Position numbers and translations under genes: made by a program
NCBI GenBank assembly: GCA_963971405.1
Contig: OZ020484.1
Span: forward strand, 14,508,001-14,572,000
DNA length: 64,000 nucleotides
Source: Psococerastis gibbosa
Lineage: Eukaryota > Arthropoda > Insecta > Psocodea > Psocidae
Direction: 5' to 3'
Notes under the pieces: model-generated
The model's database searches: none
The model's input: only the letters and a program-made list of their open reading frames with translations
What the model was told of the DNA's origin: nothing
Part shown: in pieces, positions 21,620 to 33,275 of the stretch
How the letters are laid out: the number at the start of each line of letters is the position of its first letter
How positions within the stretch are numbered: the first letter of the stretch is position 1

Positions 21620-22172
21620 AATGCGGTCAATGAGGTCGCTACTGATGTATTTTAAAAAGCATTTTTTTTAACGAACATAGAAACAATTCAATGACGAATG
21701 CATCCGAACAACCTTTAATATCAGCTTCTGTGTACGCTTCAAAATTCAAAATAGGCGTTTTAGTCAATACACAATAATATTATCCGGGTGCAACCTCAAA
21801 AATAAATGCAGAGTCCTACATCACCCTGCATCCGTATCATTGTGTACTAAGTCATTACGTCAAGTGGGTGTCACCCGCGTCATTCACTATACCTCAAACC
21901 TAACAAGCCATAACCAATTTCAAAGAAACTGGATCTCTTTGCCGTGGGGAGCGTTGCTATAGCTATCTAATAATAGGTGCGCATCCGGCATCTTCTCAAA
22001 TATTAATTTAGCGCAGTCTCAGTTATCACCATATATATATTGTCATTGACGGCAAATTCAATAAAATAAATTGTTTAATAAAGTGAATCAGTCTCAATTA
22101 CTTCAGACCCCCGTCCTTGGGATTTCGCCGCCCTGGGTAACAAGTCTTCCAGCGCCCCCTACCCCATTAAAA
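21620..22172. other. Unassigned sequence
   Basis: No coding frame or clear repeat is seen. A GC-richer patch at 22110-22165 (gccgccctgggtaac) may be a hAT-like MITE remnant. Confidence 0.35.
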
Positions 22173-22173
22173 T

Positions 22174-22342
22174 CAAGGGCGGATTTTAGGGGGGTCAGGG
22201 GGTCTGAACCCCCTAAAATTAAATGAACTTACACTAGATAATATGGGCTTACAGTAGGAATTAAAAATAATGATGTTTTTTAATGTTATAATCAACTGAC
22301 CCCCCCCCCCCCTAAATTAATTGGAGGCAAAATTCGCCCTTA
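22174..22342. mobile_element. hAT-like G/C-run MITE (CAAGGGCGGATTTT ends)
   Basis: The left end is caagggcggattttagg and the right end ggcaaaattcgccctta. Flanks are attaaaat (22166-22173) and attaaaac (22343-22350), a 7/8 match. A relative with a perfect duplication lies at 29406-29578. Confidence 0.75.
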
Positions 22343-22344
22343 AT

Positions 22345-23394
22345 TAAAACAAAATGTTGTGAAAGGAAATTGTAAGAATTACGGCCAAAGTATAAGGTGT
22401 AAAGTGTAAACTCTCAAGGTATACTTTAATTGCTGAATGGCTGAATGGCTCCCCATCGCCGACGCCAAAAAAAAAAAAAAAAAAATACTTTAATTAACTT
22501 GAGTAAACACCAATACTATAAAAATAGACCTGAAAGATAGATGAGGATTTACACAGACCAGTCATAATGTATTTTCCTTGCCTCTTGTTCAGCAAAATTG
22601 ACAGCCTGTCATGAATTTCGCATGGGTTATTTCTTCATTTCGACTGGCACCCTCCCGAAGCTCGGCGCCCTGGGTAGATGCCCACTCTATCCTTTTATAA
22701 TGGCTATTGGCCTTAAGGCCAAACCGGAGGGTTGTGGCCTTGACCGTTGAATACATAGAAATATAATATATATAATATGCCTTACGAGGCACCCGTTAAC
22801 CATAAGCCAACTATCAGAGACCAGCGCAAAAAATATCGAAGTCTTACACATTGCAGCATTGCAATTGCGGATACCTGGACCCGGTCAAAAACTCTGTAGT
22901 TTGTAGTTAGCTTGTGCAGGCTATTTCCCCGCCGAATTGCGTACTTATCTTGTGCAGGCTACACTAGCAGCCATATTGATAACGGTCTCCAGCCACGGGA
23001 TCGTTGAACATCCATTTTATAAACAAAGCCCCGCGTCTCGTACCTGTTCCGTATTTGACTTGTATTATTTCAAATAATTGCAGTTTTACCTATTTCTGGC
23101 GCTTTGCTGTCAAATTAAGTGTTGAGCTTCTGACTAAAGTGCATTTCATTACAAAAGTTGGAGGTTTTTAATTGCTTCATGCACAAATTTTAGACCTAAT
23201 GTAATTGTAATTTTTGCTTTAGTGAATAGTGTAACCATGTCTACGCGTATACTATACCCATCTATCGATTTTTACTATGCCACTGCAGTTTAAAACATAT
23301 ATTACGAACCCTCTGCAAAGACATTTCCAGGCCAGTCACGTGACCCCCTCCGGTTTGGCCTTAATGTATTGTAGTAAGCAGTCTACGCTAAGTA
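22345..23394. other. Mostly unassigned
   Basis: It holds an A run (22467-22485) and a moderately GC-rich patch (22860-23060). No coding frame above 70 codons has a recognisable domain. Confidence 0.35.
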
Positions 23395-23448
23395 CTAATA
23401 TTAGTATCTTATTAGTATATTAGTATATTAGTAATATTAGTATTAGGA
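23395..23448. repeat. (TATTAG)n-like tandem repeat
   Basis: Irregular repeats of attagta/tattag make up a simple-sequence tract of about 50 bp. Confidence 0.7.
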
Positions 23449-23561
23449 AATCGGCAATCACGTGCTGCAAAGTGTGACTGATTATACTCGGTGGACAGCG
23501 CAAGACTACAAGGACGACCAAGGATGTCCATAGAAACAAAAACACAGGATCATTATTTAAC

Positions 23562-23802
23562 AAAGGGTTAGTTGGATTTACGTTCCCTGCTGTGTCAGAG
23601 CAATGAGTCAATTATCCAGAAACCATCAATCAGGACTAAACCTCTCCTACTCTGGACTAAGCCTGATGATGGGAGTAACACCCACTCCCGAAAATATGTC
23701 GCCCCCTTCACCCGACAATGGGCTACCGCCCTAATTGTTCAATGAGGCCCCTGACTATTGACCACAGCAGGTAATTTAAGTCCAACTCACCCTTTGTTCA
23801 AT
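23562..23802. repeat. Inverted repeat with about 45-bp arms
   Basis: The arm at 23562-23612 (caaagggttagttggattt.. cctgctgtg) is complementary, with several mismatches, to 23755-23802 (cacagcagg..aagtccaactcaccctttg). The spacer of about 140 bp has no coding. It is a possible worn MITE without visible target duplication. Confidence 0.5.
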
Positions 23803-24162
23803 AATATTAAACCATTGCCATTGACCTGTGCCCCCTGGCATCGCTGCCATGGTCAGTTTACATGTCGCTACTTCGGAAGTAAAAGGGCACAACTCAAGCA
23901 TTGTCGATTTCGACTTAATAACGCTAAAATATGTTTTATTTTTATTTTTGCGTTAATGAAGTGTGTATATTTTTCGCGCGAGGGCAGAAGTGTCCTTTTC
24001 TATTTGGCGGGAACCGTCAGGTACAATTTCTGTAAATTGATGGATTTAGAGTTGTGTCCTTTTTCTTCCGGAATAGCGATGTGACATTCATCAAGGTAGT
24101 GAGGGATTAACTGACCGTTCTACCTACCCTAGGGATTAGGGGATTACTGACCTTCTATCACC

Positions 24163-24482
24163 ACCGGTGGCCCACATACATATATCAGGTGGTCCAAGGA
24201 CCAAAGTAAGAAATAGGAAAATAATGTTGAAAATATGAGTTATTGGAAATTTGAAGTAAAGTACAGTAAGTTATTATTCACAAGTCTTGGCACTGAGCTA
24301 TAAGTCCAACCGATACGTCCTATACATTTAATCAAATATTACCACGTAACCTAATTGTACGCACAAACTACTTGATTTTGGTCTAAGAATTTGACGATTA
24401 TCCTGTCACAGCCATGGTGGTCCACGGAAAATCATAAAATAATTCTAGTGGTCCACGGACAAAACAGTTTGGGAACCCCTGC
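24163..24482. mobile_element. hAT MITE, left end truncated
   Basis: It matches the element at 20812-21143 from the atatatcaggtggtcca region to the right terminus AGTTTGGGAACCCCTG. The left CAGGGGTTCCC end is absent. Confidence 0.75.
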
Positions 24483-24767
24483 AGTGCAGTGGTAACACGA
24501 ATAGTTTGAGTTTCGCATTGCTTCCAGATTCATTATTGAGGCGTTGCGTTCGAATTAATTCACAAAAATGTTGTCCAAATTTAAAAAAAAGCATAAATCA
24601 CATAGCTTGAATTCTCATATTTTATAGGTTTCATGATGTTCGTCAAGTAAAAAATTGGAATTGTTAGCTTTATTTTACTTTTATTTCACCGATTAAATTT
24701 ACTTAGCCTAGGCAAAGTCTAATCAACTGAACTTGTAATGTATTTTTTTTTTTTGATAGTGCTTTTC

Positions 24768-24975
24768 AGTTTGTCCCATGCTAACGACCCCGTGGAATCT
24801 CGAACATTATTTGTACTGTTTCCGTATGAATTTTTGGCCACTGGCAAACTAAGTTCTCGATGTCAACCTACACCGGCTACAAACGATAATGGACAAGCAG
24901 AGGCAAGCTTACCATTGACGCAACGAAACAGGCGAAAGCGTGACTTAACCAAGTACAGATACGAGTCATCAACTG
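24768..24975 (+). repeat. Interspersed repeat D, copy 2
   Basis: One of the fullest copies: tgctaacgaccccgtgga at the left, tcgatgtcaacctacaccgg in the middle, and aggcgaaagcgtgacttaac at the right. The copy at 33865-34070 matches across the whole span. An A/T-rich run follows. Confidence 0.65.
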
Positions 24976-25404
24976 AACTTAAAACTATTTCGGTGAAGTT
25001 AGTATTATTATTATTTTTTTTTTATATTTTTTTTTATAAAGATTAATCGCATACAAACAATGGGGTTCATTTGTGGCGTCATTTGGTAGATGGCAGCACC
25101 AGTTGCAATGATATCAAAGCGTTGATTTTTCCATAAGCCTCAATACTATTTTAAAATGATTTTTAATTACGTATTATTTTAAAGTGATATTTTTCTATAA
25201 ATCATGGAGAGTATAGATATTAAATTATACGCAGCGAAATAAGGTCCAGGCATAGTAAAAATATTATAAAAAATATTAAAAGAATTAATTAGATGCTAAG
25301 AGCTTAGTTTTCGCATGCAAACGGCGGCCATTTTGAATAATATGGATATCGGTTTGTCGTCAGCGAACCTTGTGACCAAAACTGTCTCTACAGAACCTCA
25401 TTTA

Positions 25405-25530
25405 ATGAATGTATCCGATTGACCTTTTCAGTCGCCTCTGTAGGTTATTACCCGTGATGAGTACGACACGTCTCCGATTGCATGGCGTGTAAAGACTCGC
25501 ACAAGTGCAAGCACGTTACCACCTGGCCAT
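25405..25530 (+). repeat. Interspersed repeat E, copy 1
   Basis: It contains tatccgattgacc, cagtcgcctctgtaggtta, gacacgtctccgattgcatg and gcacaagtgcaagcacgtta. The reverse complement resembles a tRNA A-box region (catgtggtaacgtgcttgca), but no B box is seen, so a SINE origin is only possible. Other copies are at 26339 (interrupted), 27545, 51885 and 63730. Confidence 0.6.
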
Positions 25531-25824
25531 TATTATCATTAGTTTATCAGCAATTTTAAATCTGGACATTTATAGTCGCTCCTTGATTGCTCAGAAGAGC
25601 GTTCTAAAGTTTTTTCTGGCGGTTACAATATATATTGTCTCCTACACTTCAGCCATGAAAATTGTCAATTTTTTTACAGGCTTGTAGATACGACGGTTGG
25701 ACGTAAAAAATTAGGGAAAAAAGAAATTTTTTGATGCAATAAAAAAAATTGTCTTTTTGCAGTTAAATCAGATGGCAAATCAAGGAGCGACTTTTTTTAA
25801 TTAATTATTTGATTTTATTTTCTT

Positions 25825-25930
25825 TGAACCTTGCTCAATGCAACGATCACATCACAACAAAATTGGTATTGTTTCTGCGCCAAACTGGTTCAAGCCCTCG
25901 ATGTCTAACTTCACCGGCTACAAACTACAG
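25825..25930 (+). repeat. Interspersed repeat D, partial
   Basis: Worn copy with gaaccttgctcaatgcaacg, gtttctgcgccaaactggt and tcgatgtctaacttcaccgg. Confidence 0.4.
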
Positions 25931-26338
25931 TGTTAAATTAGGCTAAATTTGATATGAAACTGTATTATTTTGTCTTAAGCGTTCTTGCTTGAGAAACTAA
26001 TTCCTGTTCGCTGCTAGGCTGCTGTTGCTAATTCTTGCTATCCCCAAAGGTACACCGTCACTGTCTCAACGAACATTAAATTGTATTACTGAAGTCCGGA
26101 CAAACCTAACTCCAAGGACAATAATCAATAATTTAGTAATAACGGATGACAAAGCGGTTGAGTAGGATATGAATTGCCGAACAATTGGATGGGTGTATCT
26201 ATTGTTAAAATAATGAATCACTAGAAAAAATGCATAGGCTACTACTAGTACGATATGACTCAGACATTCCCTGGCGTTCACTCGTTCAGATCAATGGTAT
26301 TATTTTTATTATTATTATTACTTAACCAATAGTAATCG

Positions 26339-27370
26339 ACTTCGATGACAAGGTGCGTGCTTGTACTAGTGCGAGTCTCTACATGCCATGCGATCTGAAA
26401 CGTGGCGCAACTCAACCATTGGCGTAAATTCCCAAAATTTCTGGGGGGGGGGGAGGCTATAGGACCCCACGACGTTGATCCTCCGGGGAAAAATTTTTTA
26501 AATGAGCCCAAAATAGTGAGGTTTTACGAATATTATACCCTGGAAAAAGGGGGGCCCGGGGGTCTGCCCCGGAGAAAAAAAATGAAGAATAGGCCCAAAT
26601 TAGTGAGTTTTTACGCATTTTGCAAGCAGTACATTTGACGTTTTATAGACGAATAAACCTACCACTAAGGGGGGCCCGGGGGTCTCCTCCGAAGAAAAAT
26701 TTTGAAAAATAAGTCTGACATATTTTAAGCATTTTGAGTAATATATTTTTGTAAAAGTACTTGGTCAATGCATATGTTGATTTTTTTCAAATAAGTATTG
26801 CAAGAATTAATTTCCCTTTCGTTATTGTGGATACTAGATGCTTTTCGCCTCCATAATGTCTTTGTCACCAGAAATCCTAGGGGGGGGGGGGCTACGGGTG
26901 CTTCTGGGAGGGGGGGGGTTTTAGCCCAGAACACTCCTCCTATTTATGCCATAATATTTGCAAGCAGTTCAATGGAGATATTATAACGACGAATAAACCA
27001 ACTATTGAGGGGTCTCCCCAGGAGAAAAATTTGGAAAAAATAGCTCTGAAGTATTGGAGTTTTAAGCATTTTGAGTAATATATTTTTTGTGAAAGTACTT
27101 GGTCAAGATGTTGATTTTTTGTAAAATAAGCATACTTAGAATTAATTTCCCTTTCGTTATTGTGGATCCTGTGACTTTAGCCTTGATAACGTCTTTGCCA
27201 CCAGAAATCCTGGGGGGAGGTACAGGTAGACATGCCCCCCCCCCAGGAGCCCCCTATTTACGCCAATGAGCTCAACACGGGTACTAACCTACAGAGGCGA
27301 CTGGAGAGGTCAATCGGACAGATTCATTAAAAAAAATTATGCGATTAACCTTTAAAAAAAAAGTACGGGA
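26339..27370 (-). repeat. Repeat E interrupted by a hAT-like element
   Basis: The left part (acttcgatgacaaggtgcgt.. gatctgaaacgtgg) and the right part (aacacgggtactaacctaca.. gaggtcaatcggaca) are contiguous in the copy at 63730-63890. The 852-bp element between them is therefore a later insertion, confirmed by the empty-site copy. Confidence 0.75.
26417..27268. mobile_element. 852-bp hAT-like G/C-run element with internal duplication
   Basis: Ends CATTGGCGTAAATTC and TTTACGCCAATG; flanks aactcaac (26409-26416) and agctcaac (27269-27276). The interior has two diverged direct copies of about 300 bp (about 26625-26935 and 26955-27235), each with gacgaataaacc, gcattttgagtaatatattt, aattaatttccctttcgtta and accagaaatcct followed by a G run. 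It is non-coding. Confidence 0.75.
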
Positions 27371-27544
27371 ACGAGTCAGATCAAAGGTAACTTTTTGACT
27401 TTTTAATTTTTTAATGTAGAAATCTCGAATAGTTTTGTAAACCCTTCTCATGTCATTTATCGATTGCAGCAATCTTTCCATCTTCTTTTACATTCATTTC
27501 TGTGTGTTGAGTACCAACTAGGTTCTGAATCTCATATCTTTTTT

Positions 27545-27640
27545 TTTATTGTTTAGAAAAAGGTTAATTGCATGCAAAAAATCATGTATCCGATTGACCT
27601 CTTCAGTCGCTCTACATCCGCATCTACTCTACAGTAGTTG
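27545..27640 (+). repeat. Interspersed repeat E, partial
   Basis: It contains ggttaattgcatgc and tatccgattgacctcttcag and breaks off within the tail half of the repeat. Confidence 0.5.
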
Positions 27641-27759
27641 TAAGACGATGGATTCAGAGTGTGTTTAGTGCACTAGAATCTGGCTGGCAGTTATTGGTAT
27701 TTGGTTTGCAATACAAGGTAAAGACATGGCATGGGCGTCATTTAGACTAGCATATTGAT

Positions 27760-27957
27760 CTAATGGTGCAGAAAAAGTAGAAATGTCTGTCCACCTAGCA
27801 AACGGTTCACAACCAAACATGGGAAGACGGCAGCGACCAGTTCATCTTCATGCTTTGAATCCAAAATTAGTAATTTTCCGACTGTTAATTGCTTCACAGT
27901 CGCCTGCTCATCATTGAATATGTTGCACATGCCTTCGCCATCCATATTATTCTGCAA
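27760..27957 (-). CDS. Hypothetical 65-aa frame, possible exon
   Basis: No family is recognised. It reads GMCNIFNDEQATVKQLTVGK, then an acidic stretch (DSKHEDE) and a hydrophobic end (VAAVFPCLVV). On the minus strand a pyrimidine/AG-like acceptor (ggtttgcag) precedes the segment near 27955. The amino-acid mix is plausible for protein, but nothing else supports it. Confidence 0.18.
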   Translation of the reverse strand: MQNNMDGEGMCNIFNDEQATVKQLTVGKLLILDSKHEDELVAAVFPCLVVNRLLGGQTFLLFLHH

Positions 27958-28268
27958 ACCTTACTCTAAAATAACATTAGCCAAGGTCATTTCATTTCAT
28001 CAGGCACAAGCAAGATCGATGACATCTTGTTACTACTCATTTAGGGTCTTCATCGTTATCGAGTTAGAAGTGTTATCCAAGTTAACACACAATCGTGAGA
28101 GGACCTCTAGGTGAGGTATTATCTTCTTCCTTTTTTTCTTTTTCCTCGCTTTTGCCCCTAAAAGGGGTCAGCGATATGCTAAATCGAAAAATTTAACAGA
28201 GTAAACGACGTAGCAGTAGTCAGGACGTGGCAGAACTCTATTCTAGTGCCGTTTGTTTATATTTTGTT

Positions 28269-28445
28269 CAGCAGCCTGATCGAGGGGATTATAATACCGG
28301 TATTTATTTAATCCCCTGGTATTAAACATGTAAACAAGATAATTATATAATGGAAAGTGCTATTCAAAATTTGTTTGTTTACAGTAATAATCCTAGGGTA
28401 TTTATTTAACCCCGTGGTATTATAATAGCCTCGATCAGGCTGCTG
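28269..28445. mobile_element. MITE with CAGCAGCCTGATC ends
   Basis: Ends CAGCAGCCTGATCGAGG and CCTCGATCAGGCTGCTG. The interior has ttatataatggaaagtgcta and gttaaataaataccc-type arms. It is a single copy of the family found in tandem at 11254-11677. Confidence 0.8.
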
Positions 28446-28539
28446 GTAATTCTATTTTTAAGTATTTACGGTAATTGCTTGTGACATAATACAAACATAT
28501 TTAAATATTACAAAATTCTAAACGCGTGTTTCAAATCAG

Positions 28540-28698
28540 CCGATGGGAACAAATACGGTGGCGGTCAAACTAAGACTGTCGATCGTAGCGCTAGCTAAAT
28601 AACTCAGAAGTGCGATTCGGATATCACGCTGGTTAGCTTGGTTATCTAGCTTGTTAACTTGATATGACACACTTAACTAGAGATAACTCAATAACACC
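28540..28698. repeat. Interspersed repeat J, copy 1
   Basis: It shares gtcgatcg, cgctggttagct and acttaactagagataactca, in order, with 48790-48980. It has no ends or coding capacity that classify it. Confidence 0.45.
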
Positions 28699-28970
28699 CA
28701 GGCGCGGATCTACGGGGGCGGCTATGGGGGCTATGCCCCCCCCCCTATTAGGTTCCTCAAAATGTGTAAAGCCCCACTATTTCAGTCTTATTTTTCACAA
28801 ATTTTCTCTCGGGGGAGACCCCCCGGCCCCCCTTGACCTCGATTGTATTAATTACCTATAATATAGAACCCTTATTGCTCTGAAAATGCGTAAACCCCCA
28901 ATATTTCAGCCCTATTTTTCAAAAAAAAAAATCGTATTTAATCTTAGACCCCTCCTTGGTCTCATTCTAT
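28699..28970. mobile_element. hAT-like element, CAGGCGCGGATCTA end
   Basis: The left terminus CAGGCGCGGATCTACGG is a familiar hAT-type end. Repeated internal blocks read gtaaa..cccc.ctatttcag and tatttttcacaaattttctc. The right end stops at ttggtctcattcta, a few bases short of the terminus seen in the copy at 44634-45276, and abuts a fragment of the 0.85-kb element. Confidence 0.65.
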
Positions 28971-29000
28971 ACTACGTATAAATTGGAAAGCAAAAACAAA
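28971..29000 (-). repeat. Terminal scrap of the 0.85-kb element
   Basis: Only the right end (actacgtataaattggaaag) of the family at 6850 and 58685 is present. Confidence 0.6.
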
Positions 29001-29405
29001 CGTGTATTACTTCCTTGTCTTTCCTATCAGAAGAAAATAATAGACCCTATTACACCCTAGACTGTTCATTAGACAACTATGCGAATGTATGGTCACACAG
29101 TGCCGGATTTGGGCACCGACACAAAAAGGTCCCAAACAAACACAAATTTAATTTTTTTTTTTTTTTTAATAATTTTAAAGTTTTTAAAAAAGTTAAATAC
29201 AGACCGAATTGGCAGGAAAAATGAAATTTTTATTTGTTTAAGTTGTCGAACTGGTAATGCATAAAGGAAATATAGTAAATAAACAAATAAATGAACACAA
29301 TGTCAATGAAAAACGTTTAAAACGTTCAAGGGTTCTTACTAATGTACCTCGCTAGTTTTTATTGCTTCAATATTCATTCAAACCGACTCTAGACTGGCCT
29401 ACAAC

Positions 29406-29578
29406 CAAGGGCGGATTTTAAGGAGGGGTCAGGTGGTCTGGACCCCCCCCCCCAAAAAAAAAAAAATTAAATGAACTTACACTAGATAATTTGGGCTTAC
29501 AGTGGGAATAATAATGTTTTTTAATGTTATAATCTGCCCGCTGACCCCCCTAAATTCGAGGCAAAATACACGCCCTTG
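29406..29578. mobile_element. hAT-like G/C-run MITE with perfect TSD
   Basis: Ends CAAGGGCGGATTTTAAGG and ACACGCCCTTG. Both flanks read cctacaac (29398-29405 and 29579-29586). The middle matches the copy at 22174 (aacttacactagataat). It is 173 bp with a C run inside each end region. Confidence 0.9.
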
Positions 29579-29796
29579 CCTACAACTTATAGGCGGGAGA
29601 TAGGTCCTCTGACCCACATAGGCCCCAAATGTCCAAGTCCGCGGTCGCCGGGTTATAGAACAATGTATTCAATAAACAGGGTTTCAAATCACCACGTTAC
29701 AACTGTCTTATGCTTAAAATCAAATTTCCCAGGAAACATGTAGCCCAGGGTATAGGTAATTTCTTTTAAGACATTAAATTATATAGTAGAATGAAA

Positions 29797-30692
29797 CCTA
29801 TTGGAAATGGAAGATAATATGACAGACATTAAAGGAAAAATAAATTGCGGGCGATCTGAGTTCGGGAGGTTTTTAATGGTGAAATATGGTACATCTTCAT
29901 TTCCGACAAAACTACAAGTCTTATGGAAAAACGTCAAATTGCAAAAAGGTAGATAATAAAAAGATGTACAACTTTAGTGGTTATACTTTTTTCACATAAC
30001 CTCAAATTTGATGAGAAAAATGCCAAAAACCAAGGTTTTGAGTTTTTATTTTTACTTTCACAAAAAAACATCTTTTTACCGGAAAATTGGGGGAAAACTT
30101 TTGTATGTTCTAAATACACTGATTTTTTTTTTTTAATATTAATTTTTTTCCAACTATTTTTGACTATATATGGAATAAGCACCCTAATTTTCAATCGAAA
30201 AGTCTCACGTCAAAATATAAAATTTTTTTTAAAATTTAGTTTGGCCTTTTGTTACACTACTGTGTAAAATTTTCTTAAAAAATGCAAAAAACCAAATCGA
30301 AAAATGATGCCTCTAATATTTATAACATAATCCGGTCAAGTTAGTTTATCTAAGCCCTATATTTATATCTGTGTCAATCAGCTCTAAAATAAAAATAGTA
30401 ATATTTTCGTTCTATATATAATATATATATAATAGTATGGTTAGCGTTACCTTACCTAAAAAAATAAAATCGAATGATATTTCTGTACAATATTAGATAC
30501 TAAAGTTGTACATCTTTTTATTATCTACCTTTTTGCAATTTGACCTTTTTCCATAGGACTTGTAGTTTTGTCGGAAATGAAGATGTACCGTATTTCACCC
30601 TTAAAAACCACCCCTACCTGCCTCCCGAACTCAGACTGCCCGTAATTTATTTTTCCTTTAATGTCTGTCATATTATCATCCATTTTCAATGG
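29797..30692. mobile_element. 896-bp element with about 190-bp inverted repeats
   Basis: The left arm (from cctattggaaatggaagata to gatgtacaactttagt) and the right arm (from actaaagttgtacatc to gatccattttcaatgg-like sequence) are inverted copies of about 180-190 bp at roughly 95% identity by eye. The interior is T-rich with no transposase motif. It is a long-TIR non-autonomous DNA transposon of unassigned superfamily. No target duplication was identified. Confidence 0.75.
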
Positions 30693-30803
30693 TATAAGTA
30701 GGTACGAGAAGTAAGATACGGAAAAATCAATTTAATAAAAAATTATTATAAATTATCCTACTATATATTTTTTTAGACATTTCCAAGACCTGACATATTT
30801 TTA

Positions 30804-31074
30804 GGTGGCAATTCCCCCGGCGAATTTACTTCATTTGTGATTTGAGATTTTTGTTTGTTTTGTTTTAAGGAGACTATAATGTAGATGCTTAACTTATCTA
30901 TTATAAATAAAGTTATAATACCTGTATGGTAGACTTATTAATGATGTCTGCTACCATATTATAACTTAACGTATAATACATATGTTAAGTATCTACATAA
31001 TAGTCTTCTTAACTGAAAACAAACAAAAAATCTCAAATCACAAATGAAGTAAATTCGCCGGTGGAGTTGCCGCC
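30804..31074. mobile_element. GGCGG foldback MITE (copy of 2921)
   Basis: Ends GGTGGCAATTCC and GGAGTTGCCGCC with TTA on both flanks (30801-30803, 31075-31077). The centre has gatgtctgctaccatattat. It has the same layout as 2921-3181. Confidence 0.8.
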
Positions 31075-31077
31075 TTA

Positions 31078-31465
31078 GACAAATTGGCATAGAAAATACT
31101 AGTATATTTGGTGGGAAAAAAAAGTTGGCAACCCTAATTCAATCCCATATTGCCAAGTGAATGTGACAATGAACGGGTATCCATCCGGCACATGAAGAAA
31201 CAAGCAAACACGGATAATTGGTTACTATGTGTGTGGCATCGAAGCATTCTACGTCTTACAGACCGCGGCATTCCCATACCTACAGCGAACTCACTGGATT
31301 CCTCAATACAGACTTTTTGTCTTATCCCTCATTTTTATTGTCTTCTCTATCTATTGGCCTTGTTTTATTTTTCCATTTCATTACTGTGCAGTCCCAAATC
31401 TCAAGATGGCGGGAAAAGGGAGGTGCACATACTGTATTATGGTCTAAACATTGGGTGGAAACTTT
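31078..31465. other. Unassigned sequence between MITEs
   Basis: Several overlapping short open frames occupy this interval in different frames. The longest ends inside the next MITE and shows no domain, so it is not called as a gene. Confidence 0.4.
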
Positions 31466-31468
31466 TTA

Positions 31469-31868
31469 GGCGGCTATTCCATCATCAATGCTGCATTTAT
31501 ATTTTTACACCCCATTCCACTTGTTTTCAATAATTGATCATTTTTGTTTTCATTTTTTTTCCAATTTTTTTTAAGTTTGCCCGTCGTCTTTCTTTTAATT
31601 TTATAAGCTATAAGAAGTTTTATGATTTAAAAATTTAAATTATGAAATAATTAGTTTGTTCTCAAGAAATTAATTACAATTATTTATTATATCCAGACGA
31701 CGCCATTGTTACTTCGTTTTGTTATTGTTTGCAAAGCGTGATTTTACACTATGATTATTGATCAATTTTGGCATGATGAAGTTAAAATGGACAATGTTAT
31801 AGAGTAAAAAAAATCTCATCTATTATTGACGCACTAATGACGGATTATTGACAGATGGAATAGCCGCC
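31469..31868. mobile_element. 400-bp GGCGG MITE
   Basis: Ends GGCGGCTATTCCA and TGGAATAGCCGCC. TTA lies on the left flank and TAA on the right. It is closely related to 62398-62834 (opposite order) and 3799-4176. The inner halves are partly complementary. Confidence 0.75.
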
Positions 31869-31869
31869 T

Positions 31870-32490
31870 AAAGACCATCTCAGTTTCCTTAATAATTGGA
31901 TAACAGCCATTTTGTTGACTGCTAGATCATGCAGATTATTCACTTTATGGCAATTTAATTTGTTTTAATGTTTCATATTATGGTATCCTCATTTCATCGA
32001 AACACACAAATGGGAAACGAAAATATTTATACCGTATAACTAATGTGTTTCTCTTTTTATAGTTTGTATTTATTATTCTTTATATTTCATTTTAATTTAT
32101 CTTTTAGTTTCATTGCTTTCAAGTAGGAAAATTATGTCATGCCCATTTAGTTGAGTGTAGTTATACAGTACTATAAACTCAAAGCTACCTATGTAGCGAA
32201 AACTACTGCTGATGTCGTGTTATTAATACACGTACACAGTATATTATTAATATTATTATTTGAGAAAATATTTTATTATACGAACGTATTCCTACATATG
32301 CATAGTGTTGTATTATACTATATGAACTGTATACTGTGTATCGTCAATTGTGTGCAATATTGATTTTAAAATGTTCATACAATCATATCACATTACTTTC
32401 TCAAAGGGTTGCTAGGTTGCTCCCAACCCTAGCTGCAACAATAATAATAATTTATAATTATTTATAAGTATTTATATCTGATTTTATCTG
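31870..32490. other. Unassigned AT-rich sequence
   Basis: No gene or repeat boundary is recognised. Confidence 0.4.
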
Positions 32491-32494
32491 TTTG

Positions 32495-33010
32495 TTGCTT
32501 TCCGATTTATTCTTAGTATAACGAAAGTGATGGACTAAATTTTCGTTTTCGAGATTTCAACGGATTTACACGTTTTGAGGTCCAAGGAACCAAAAGGTAA
32601 CTTTTATGAAATGTGTGTCTGTCGGCCTGTCTGGCAAAGTACCTCGGTGGATTTAGATTAAATTAGGCATGTAAGTCCAAAAAGTCATATCTTATGACCG
32701 TTATTTTTTTGGGTTTCAACCTAAAAAAACTAAAAAAAACTGCAGAAACATTTTCTTAAAAAACGGCCCGAACGATTTTCTTTAAATTTACAAACATGGT
32801 AGTCGTTATTAATGTAAACACTACCCGATGTGTATATTGCCCCTTGATAGTTTGGTTCTTGAGCCAAAAAATAAAAAAACTGTATTTACATGAAAAATAA
32901 CTAAAAAATAACATTTCTGCGGAACCATTCTATCGAAGGTTTGCTTTATTCAGGTATGTATTAGGTGCTATATAGAGTAACAAAACCGATTTAGTGCTTT
33001 GGGATAGGGA
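32495..33010 (+). mobile_element. 0.85-kb element, truncated copy
   Basis: It starts with gctttccgatttatt and has gagatttcaacggatttaca, cgttttgaggtcc and a short TGTCTGTC tract. The right part corresponds to the interior of 58685-59545. The right terminus is lost next to the SINE. Confidence 0.6.
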
Positions 33011-33067
33011 AAGTTGAGGCACCTAAAATCTTACCTTAGGACATTATTATCTACTCATATTATCTAG

Positions 33068-33275
33068 ATATGTAGCGTACTGGTACGGACTCTGACTTTT
33101 ACCCGAAAGGTTGTTGGTTCGAGTCCCACACTACCTACATTTTCTGGCCATGTAAAGCAAGCGGTCCCGGGCCTTCCTAGTTGCGTGTAAGAGAGGGCTT
33201 TATAGCCCTAACTCCGCTAGGTTGGCTTAGTAATAGTAACAACAAAAAGTCCTTATTTATTTATTTTATCTATCA
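33068..33275 (+). mobile_element. tRNA-derived SINE
   Basis: A box region (tgtagcgtactggtacgg) and B box (ggttcgagtcc) are clear. The central domain is shortened. The 3' part ctaactccgctaggttggct and the tail attatttattttat are present. It is in plus orientation. Confidence 0.8.
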
